Source: Candidatus Uhrbacteria bacterium RIFOXYB12_FULL_58_10 (GTDB taxonomy: Bacteria > Patescibacteriota > Patescibacteriia > 2-12-FULL-57-11). Taken from it: a stretch of DNA of 11,412 nucleotides. This document shows positions 6,721 through 11,412 of this stretch, piece after piece; positions within the stretch are counted from its first letter, which is position 1; each line of letters starts with the position of its first letter. The notes beneath the pieces were generated by a model. It was not told the DNA's origin. It did not search any database and saw nothing but the letters and a program-made list of their open reading frames with translations. The position numbers and the translations under genes are program-made. Where the stretch lies: positions 1 to 11,412 of the forward strand of contig CALRHY010000018.1 of NCBI GenBank assembly GCA_943359495.1, read 5' to 3'.

Positions 6721-6753
6721 AAAAAGCAATCGGGCATATCTCGATTGCTTTTT
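6721..6753. terminator. Bidirectional intrinsic terminator between convergent genes
   Basis: AAAAAGCAATCG (6721-6732) pairs with CGATTGCTTTTT (6742-6753) around a 9-nt loop. The A run on one side and T run on the other give a U tract in both directions. It lies 8 nt after the stop of the + strand CFI-box gene and 8 nt beyond the stop of the - strand transglycosylase gene, so one hairpin serves both. Confidence 0.9.
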
Positions 6754-6761
6754 TGTATTCC

Positions 6762-8075
6762 TTACGCCTTCTCCAACGCTGTGAATCGTTCTATCAAAAC
6801 GGGACGTACGAGTCGCAGTTTCCAGATATAGTGGACGGTTTCCAACCTAAGACGCGACCGCGTCCGGACGTGTAGACGTTCTTCGGCATCCAAGTTTTCA
6901 TCCCAAACGACCATTGCTTTTTTGACGCGTGCGGGCCCGCCATTGTAGGCAGCTGCGATGTACTCCTGGACGAGCAGCCGGTTTTCCGGAAGTAAATAGG
7001 CATCGCGCGCTTCTTTGGGGAGCAGAGAAAGCAAATAGTCGAGGTAGGCGATCTGCGCCTTCACCGCATTTTTTGGGTTGGTCATGCCACTATCAAAATC
7101 TTGCATGAGGCCAAGACCCGGTTGCTTTGCTAGCCAGGCGTAGGTACTTGGGATGAACTGTGCGATGCCCAATGCGCCGGCCGAGCTGCGTGCGTAGGCA
7201 TACGAACGATCTTTATTCGTCGCTAAAATGCTGTAGAACGCTCCGACCTGCGACCGAACATCTTTTTGTGCGGCGCTGAAATCGACATGCTCTATGGTCA
7301 AAATAGAGGCCACAAACGCAGGATCGATCACATCAGACAATACCTTGTCCGGATAGGCGCGAGATGAGGCGTTTGCAGCAGCCAGTTCTTTTTCTGCGTC
7401 GTTGATAACCTGAGCAAGCCACGCTTCTCCAGCATCTGCCATTTGGTTGGTGTTGAAGCTGCTGTGGTATGGCGTGTAGATTGCTTGTTCAACATCAAAC
7501 TTTTTATCAGACCGTTCACGATAAATCGGATAGCGAATCGCAATGACGATGTCCCCTTCGTTTGCAGAAGAAATTTTGAAGGAGCTGTTCAAACCATTTG
7601 CGCGTAGCACTTTCACTGCCTCACCACCAGAGACAGCACGAAGGTTCTTTTCATTCATCTCAGCGCTGATTGTGCGGAGTGCGTTGGCGTTTTTATTCCA
7701 GACCGCAAGACGAATGGCGCGCCAGTCAGGAATCTCGCTGACCACAGTGTCCACCGTTCCCACATTGTCTGCAGCAAGAAGTGCTTGAGCTTTTTCTATG
7801 GCAGCAAGTAACGGAAAAGATGACGCGAGTTCGGTTGTCACGGGAGCAGTGGTCGAGACGGCTTGTTCTTTTTGTAAGAGGGATTGATATGCAGCAAGGA
7901 CGATCGCTAGGTCAGCATTTTTTGTCCCGCTTTTTGGATGATAGTAAACGCCATCCGCCATGTGGAAGACCCCTGGTGGTAATTCGACGGTTTCTGCGTG
8001 TGCGGAAGAAATGTTTTGGGTACAAGCGACCGATAAAACAAGGATGCTAAACAAAAGTGCGTTGTGTTTTCTCAT
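6762..8075 (-). CDS. Secreted lytic-transglycosylase-like protein
   Basis: 437 residues from the ATG at 8075; an in-frame GTG at 8093 would add six residues before the signal peptide and fits less well. Seen: a signal peptide (MRKHNALLFSILVLSVAC...) with a likely signal peptidase I site after SSAHA (residue 27), an N-terminal region of about 220 residues of unknown fold, then a lysozyme-like region with SSAGALGIAQFIPSTY (297-312) and AAYNGGPARV (375-384), typical of soluble lytic transglycosylases that cleave the glycan strand and form 1,6-anhydro-MurNAc. The likely catalytic Glu is E262 in ILTIEHVDF. It lies about 36 residues before the SAGA motif, where classical SLT proteins have about 14; the longer gap recalls MltB-type enzymes. 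It is the last gene of the - strand block, after the M23 peptidase gene. Family assignment is good; activity is inferred. Confidence 0.85.
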   Translation of the reverse strand: MRKHNALLFSILVLSVACTQNISSAHAETVELPPGVFHMADGVYYHPKSGTKNADLAIVLAAYQSLLQKEQAVSTTAPVTTELASSFPLLAAIEKAQALLAADNVGTVDTVVSEIPDWRAIRLAVWNKNANALRTISAEMNEKNLRAVSGGEAVKVLRANGLNSSFKISSANEGDIVIAIRYPIYRERSDKKFDVEQAIYTPYHSSFNTNQMADAGEAWLAQVINDAEKELAAANASSRAYPDKVLSDVIDPAFVASILTIEHVDFSAAQKDVRSQVGAFYSILATNKDRSYAYARSSAGALGIAQFIPSTYAWLAKQPGLGLMQDFDSGMTNPKNAVKAQIAYLDYLLSLLPKEARDAYLLPENRLLVQEYIAAAYNGGPARVKKAMVVWDENLDAEERLHVRTRSRLRLETVHYIWKLRLVRPVLIERFTALEKA

Positions 8076-8083
8076 AGGCAACC

Positions 8084-8092
8084 ATTTTAGCA
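8084..8092 (-). promoter_or_regulatory. Possible extended -10 promoter of the transglycosylase gene
   Basis: Read on the - strand, TGCTAAAAT matches TGnTATAAT with one mismatch. The predicted start of transcription is near 8077, two bases before the ATG at 8075, so an mRNA from this promoter would be almost leaderless. No convincing -35 box was found. It would let the gene be expressed apart from the upstream gltX-M23 genes. Confidence 0.35.
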
Positions 8093-8123
8093 CATCCTAT
8101 CAGTCTGAGTGTTTCGAAAGAAT

Positions 8124-9413
8124 CTACTTCAACAAATAATCTAACGGATTCACCGGTATCCCATTTGAACGGACTTCAAAATGTAAGTGTGGTCCAGTGG
8201 TCATTTTTCCTGCTCCGGGAGTCCCTGGCATTGCTCCGGAATTGCCGATGACGGCACCACGTTCGACGAATTGGTCTTCGACAACGAGGATTTTTGAAAG
8301 ATGGCCGTACACGGTGGAAATGCCGCCTGGATGGATGATCATGACATAGCTATACCCCATTCCCCCATCGTGGGCGCGAGCGACGAATCCGGATGAAGCC
8401 GCATGGATTGGTGTGCCTTGATACGCACGGATATCCAAGCCCGGATGTTCAAAGACATAACGGAATGGGTATTCAGGATCGTGGAAATATGTGGTAATGC
8501 CGCGGCCCGGATCAACGGGCCAGCTCAAAATAACGTTATCTGGTAAGTTTGCAAAACGGTCGTTCTCGCGCAGTTTGTCTTTCAAACGCGCTTGAATATC
8601 AGAAAGGTCGGCATCGATATTTGCCTGTTCATTACGTAATTGTTGCAACGATTTTCGCAATGATTCCGCCGATTCTTTTGCTGCATCCGCAAGCGTTTCT
8701 TTTGCTGTTCTCGCATCACTTAATGAATCCCTGGTATTGTCGAGGCGGACTTGTAGATCTTGCAGAACAGACTTCTTTGCCTCCTTTTCAGAACGTTCCT
8801 TTTCCAAATCTGTTTTGAGCGTTATCAGCTCTTGGGTGGTCTTTCCAACATCACCTTCAACGTTTTCCAAATACTTCACCTGGTCGAAAAATGTTGAAAA
8901 GGAATCGTTCGCTAAAAGTACCTCGAGCGCGCCGCGGTTATCATAACGGTCGAGTGTTCGAAGGTACTCGGAAATGATTTCTTTTTGCTCAACGATCCGT
9001 TCCGCCTTGTCTTGGACCTGAAGATCCAGCGACTTCATCTCCAAACCGACTGCTTCCATTTCTTTCTGCGTTCGATCAATATCCAAACCCGTCTTGGCGA
9101 TCTTATTTTCAATCAGAGAAATATCATTTTCGAGTGTCGCTGCTTTCCCCTGTGTGTCCGTAATCTTGTTGTTATACCCCTCGATCTGTTTTTCCAAGTT
9201 ATCAATCTGATCCTTCTTGGCGTCGATGGTGTCTTTCAGTTTTAAAATTTCTTCCTTCGTCTGCGTCTTGGCTTCGGAGACGGTGGTAGGAAGCGGAGCA
9301 GCAAGGGCAATGTGGCGTCCAAGAAGCGTAAGAATCGAAAGAGCCGCGATGCCAATCGCGGTCGATGTGAAAAAAAATGTTTTCTGTTTTTTTTCGTGTT
9401 TCACAAAGAACAA
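8124..9413 (-). CDS. Secreted coiled-coil M23 (LytM-type) peptidoglycan endopeptidase, EnvC/NlpD-like
   Basis: About 429 residues. Seen: an N-terminal hydrophobic signal or anchor (about 18-38), a long Q/K/E-rich coiled coil in two stretches (about 45-150 and 185-285) split by a less helical piece with RYDNRGALEVLLANDSFSTF, and a C-terminal M23 domain (about 295-429). The zinc ligands and catalytic histidines are intact: HPGLD (H323, D327), YGHLS (H371) and GPHLHFE (H409, H411), so an active metallopeptidase is expected rather than an EnvC-type activator with lost residues. Proteins of this shape cut peptide cross-links or activate amidases at the division site. The start is uncertain: TTG at 9413, 9 nt after the gltX stop, or GTG at 9404; neither has a Shine-Dalgarno site. 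It lies between gltX and the transglycosylase gene. Confidence 0.9.
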   Translation of the reverse strand: MFFVKHEKKQKTFFFTSTAIGIAALSILTLLGRHIALAAPLPTTVSEAKTQTKEEILKLKDTIDAKKDQIDNLEKQIEGYNNKITDTQGKAATLENDISLIENKIAKTGLDIDRTQKEMEAVGLEMKSLDLQVQDKAERIVEQKEIISEYLRTLDRYDNRGALEVLLANDSFSTFFDQVKYLENVEGDVGKTTQELITLKTDLEKERSEKEAKKSVLQDLQVRLDNTRDSLSDARTAKETLADAAKESAESLRKSLQQLRNEQANIDADLSDIQARLKDKLRENDRFANLPDNVILSWPVDPGRGITTYFHDPEYPFRYVFEHPGLDIRAYQGTPIHAASSGFVARAHDGGMGYSYVMIIHPGGISTVYGHLSKILVVEDQFVERGAVIGNSGAMPGTPGAGKMTTGPHLHFEVRSNGIPVNPLDYLLK

Positions 9414-9422
9414 CAGGTTGTT

Positions 9423-10949
9423 TTATTTCTGGAGGACGTGCAATGCTGCCTCCACTCGATGCAACGACTCTTCTTTTCCAAACGCGGCGATCATCTCAAA
9501 AGGCCCAGGAGATTTTTCTTGACCACTCAAGGCAACGCGCAATGGCCAGAGAACTTCGCCATTCCCCCAACCTTTTGCAGCAATCCACTCTTTCGTGGCT
9601 GCTTCAAGGGTTGCGGAGGAAACATCTCCTTGTTCTGCAAGAAATGCGCGAACAGCTTCAAGACGCGCTACGGTGTCTGCCGCACTCATCCCTTTCCAAC
9701 ACAACATTGCAGCTTGATGGACAAGGGGGGCAAACGCAAAAGCCAAAGCTTTGGGCAATTCCTCAAGCGCAGAAATGCGCTCTCGCTCTAATCCTACCAC
9801 ACCAGCGAGCTGTGCGAGAGAAAAAGTCTTTTGTGTTTCTCTTGCTGTCCATGTGTCCGTTCCAGTCGGAACAAGAATATCTGCCGCAACCAGAAATGGC
9901 GCCGCACGACGTGCGAATTCCTCTGAAGAAAGAGCTTTCAAATAGTGCCGGTTGAACCAATCAAGCTTTTCAAAATTGACGACCGCTCCCGCAGAATTCA
10001 CCTTTGAAATATCAAACAAAGATGCCAATTCGTCCATAGAAAAAATCTCCCGGTCTGCAGTCGGGTTCCAACCTAGCAAAGCGACAAAATTCAATAGCGC
10101 CTCAGGAAGATAGCCACGCTGCAAATAGTTTTCCACTGCGACATCCCCTTGTCGTTTTGAAAGCTTGGTTTTGTCGGCATTCAAGAGCCATGACAGATGG
10201 CCAAACAACGGTGGTTCCCAACCGAAAGCTTGATACAGAAGCACGTGCTTTGGTGTCGATGGAATCCACTCCTCGGCGCGAAAGACGTGAGAGATTTCCA
10301 TCAAATGGTCATCCACCACATTTGCAAGATGATACGTTGGAAACCCATCTGTTTTTACAAGGACGGCGTCATCAATGTCTGCTGCAGAAAAAGAAATTTC
10401 ACCGCGAACTTGGTCGATCCAGGAAATGGTCCCAATTGGCGGAACGCACATGCGTATGACGTGAGATCCAGCCGTCATCTTTTCTTCCTGCTCTTCTTTC
10501 GACAACGTGCGGCAGCGTCCGTCATACCGACTTGGACGCCCTGCTGCCTGCGCTTCCGCACGCATCGCATCCAATGTCTCTGGGCTGCAGAAACAGCGAT
10601 AAGCACGTCCTTTGGTTATGAGCAGTTCTGCGTGCTCACGATACACATCCAAGCGCTGTGATTGTGTGTACGGCCCATACGCTCCCCGCTCGGAGAGAAC
10701 ATCGTTTTCTACATATGGACCTTCTGCAGCAACAATGCCAAGCGTGGCAAAGGTTCGAATCAAAGACTCGACTGCACCAGGCACCAGTCGTGCTTGATCG
10801 GTATCTTCCATGCGCAACAAAAACGTGCCGCCGTGGCGTTTTGCAAAAAAGACGTTGTAAAGGGCGGTCCGCAACCCGCCAATATGCAAATAGCCCGTCG
10901 GTGAGGGGGCATAGCGGACGCGAACTGGTTTTGTAGAAGTGGAGCTCAT
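9423..10949 (-). CDS. gltX: Glutamyl-tRNA synthetase
   Basis: Class I synthetase that charges tRNA-Glu with glutamate, and may mischarge tRNA-Gln if the organism uses the GatCAB route. 508 residues, slightly over the usual 470-490. Seen: APSPTGYLHIGGLRTALYN with HIGG as the HIGH motif (22-25), FLLRMEDTD (43-51), the zinc-binding-like knob C119-F-C121 ... Y142 ... C146, DDAVLVKTDGFPTYHLANVV (193-212), HVFRAEEW, and KLSKR (262-266) as KMSKS. The anticodon-binding end finishes with PLRVALSGQEKSPGPFEMIA, typical of bacterial GluRS. The ATG overlaps the stop of the upstream glycosyltransferase gene by 4 nt, so the two are probably co-translated; the M23 gene follows after 9 nt. Confidence 0.96.
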   Translation of the reverse strand: MSSTSTKPVRVRYAPSPTGYLHIGGLRTALYNVFFAKRHGGTFLLRMEDTDQARLVPGAVESLIRTFATLGIVAAEGPYVENDVLSERGAYGPYTQSQRLDVYREHAELLITKGRAYRCFCSPETLDAMRAEAQAAGRPSRYDGRCRTLSKEEQEEKMTAGSHVIRMCVPPIGTISWIDQVRGEISFSAADIDDAVLVKTDGFPTYHLANVVDDHLMEISHVFRAEEWIPSTPKHVLLYQAFGWEPPLFGHLSWLLNADKTKLSKRQGDVAVENYLQRGYLPEALLNFVALLGWNPTADREIFSMDELASLFDISKVNSAGAVVNFEKLDWFNRHYLKALSSEEFARRAAPFLVAADILVPTGTDTWTARETQKTFSLAQLAGVVGLERERISALEELPKALAFAFAPLVHQAAMLCWKGMSAADTVARLEAVRAFLAEQGDVSSATLEAATKEWIAAKGWGNGEVLWPLRVALSGQEKSPGPFEMIAAFGKEESLHRVEAALHVLQK

Positions 10950-11412
10950 GAATGATTTTTATGAAACAATGCGGTCATGGGAAAAAGAAACACTGCACGA
11001 AGGATCCTTCGCCACCGCTTTGGTTGTATCACAAGGCGCCAAAGCCACTCAAGCCCCACGGCAGACAATGCTTTCGGTGGCCGTGCGACGACACCACAAA
11101 AGACGTCCAACGCTCCACCAACGCCGACAAAACAACGCGTGTCGGTAAAACGCTCCTTGTACAGTGCAATCCACGTCTCCTGCGCCGGAGCACCAAAAGT
11201 ATTGATAACAATGTCCCCCACCACAGTCGCCGGCGGATCGGTTGGGCTGAGCGAGGAGACGAAAACGCGCAACGCAGGGTAGCGCTCTATCAAACATTGC
11301 CGCACGTCACTTTCGCGAGCCAGGCCGTTTGCGTGGAGAATAATATGCACACTGTCGCCACGCTCTACCGCAAGCGCAAACAGCGTTTCCAACAAAAATC
11401 CGCCAGTGATTC
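10946..11412 (-). CDS. WecG/TagA/CpsF-family glycosyltransferase (C-terminal part, 5'-truncated by window)
   Basis: The last 154 residues are visible; the frame is open to the window edge, so the TTG at 11395 is not a trustworthy start. Seen: GDIVINTFGAPAQETWI, then FVGVGGALDVFCGVVARPP and VGLEWLWRLVIQPKRWRR, which follow the WecG/TagA pattern (VGLGxPKQExWI, GVGGxFDxxxGxxxRAP, GLEWxxRLxxEPxR). The family transfers N-acetylmannosamine or related sugars to a lipid-linked carrier, for teichoic-acid linkage units or other surface polysaccharides. Odd: the usual PKQE is PAQE and the preceding VGLG is NTFG, so substrate binding may differ. It overlaps the gltX start by the ATGA arrangement, a surface-polysaccharide gene coupled to a tRNA synthetase gene. 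Confidence 0.85.
   Translation of the reverse strand, partial: ITGGFLLETLFALAVERGDSVHIILHANGLARESDVRQCLIERYPALRVFVSSLSPTDPPATVVGDIVINTFGAPAQETWIALYKERFTDTRCFVGVGGALDVFCGVVARPPKALSAVGLEWLWRLVIQPKRWRRILRAVFLFPMTALFHKNHS

Noticed and set aside
8000..8030. Possible lipobox (SVAC) in the transglycosylase signal peptide
   Set aside because: The -3 residue is Ser rather than Leu/Val/Ile, and a good signal peptidase I site (SSAHA) follows ten residues later.
9377..9955. Open frame of 192 codons on the + strand opposite gltX and the M23 start
   Set aside because: It overlaps the conserved GluRS C-terminal region on the other strand, has no motif and no ribosome-binding site.

Overview
The window comes from a bacterial chromosome, most likely of the Candidate Phyla Radiation (Patescibacteria), outside the lineages that recode UGA. 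The evidence is the SerRS sequence style, a compact gene layout with 4-nt ATGA overlaps (lysS/nucleotidyltransferase, serS/alr, wecG-like/gltX), few Shine-Dalgarno sites, and a CFI-box membrane protein. UGA clearly acts as a stop at these junctions, which argues against the Gracilibacteria/Absconditabacteria code. The taxonomic call is inference from sequence style; no database was searched.

Left block, + strand, 1-5470: six tightly packed genes read in one direction. They are the 3' part of lysS (class II lysyl-tRNA synthetase), a small HxGH nucleotidyltransferase resembling archaeal FAD synthase/TagD, serS, alr (alanine racemase), ddl (D-Ala-D-Ala ligase) and an FtsQ/DivIB-like division protein. 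alr and ddl act in sequence to supply D-Ala-D-Ala for peptidoglycan. The FtsQ-like gene follows ddl as in classical division/cell-wall clusters, but ftsA and ftsZ are not next to it.

Centre, 5471-5783: a 313-nt spacer with no long gene, but with structure. It holds YTAG motifs at 10-nt spacing, a strong extended -10 promoter, a possible 29-residue single-span membrane protein and a clear intrinsic terminator. Together these look like a self-contained transcription unit of about 150 nt. A five- or six-span membrane protein with a C-terminal CFI-box domain follows (5784-6713), and a bidirectional terminator separates it from the convergent right block.

Right block, - strand, 6762-11412: transcribed right to left. 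It holds a WecG/TagA/CpsF-family glycosyltransferase (entering from outside the window), gltX, a secreted coiled-coil M23 (LytM-type) endopeptidase and a secreted lytic-transglycosylase-like protein. The last two are a plausible peptidoglycan-remodelling pair.

No mobile element, CRISPR array, tRNA/rRNA gene or recognisable defence system was seen. Most of the window is housekeeping. The least explained parts are the 5467-5734 spacer unit, the CFI-box membrane protein, a one-residue insertion in the LysRS substrate loop, and the unusual spacing of catalytic elements in the transglycosylase.
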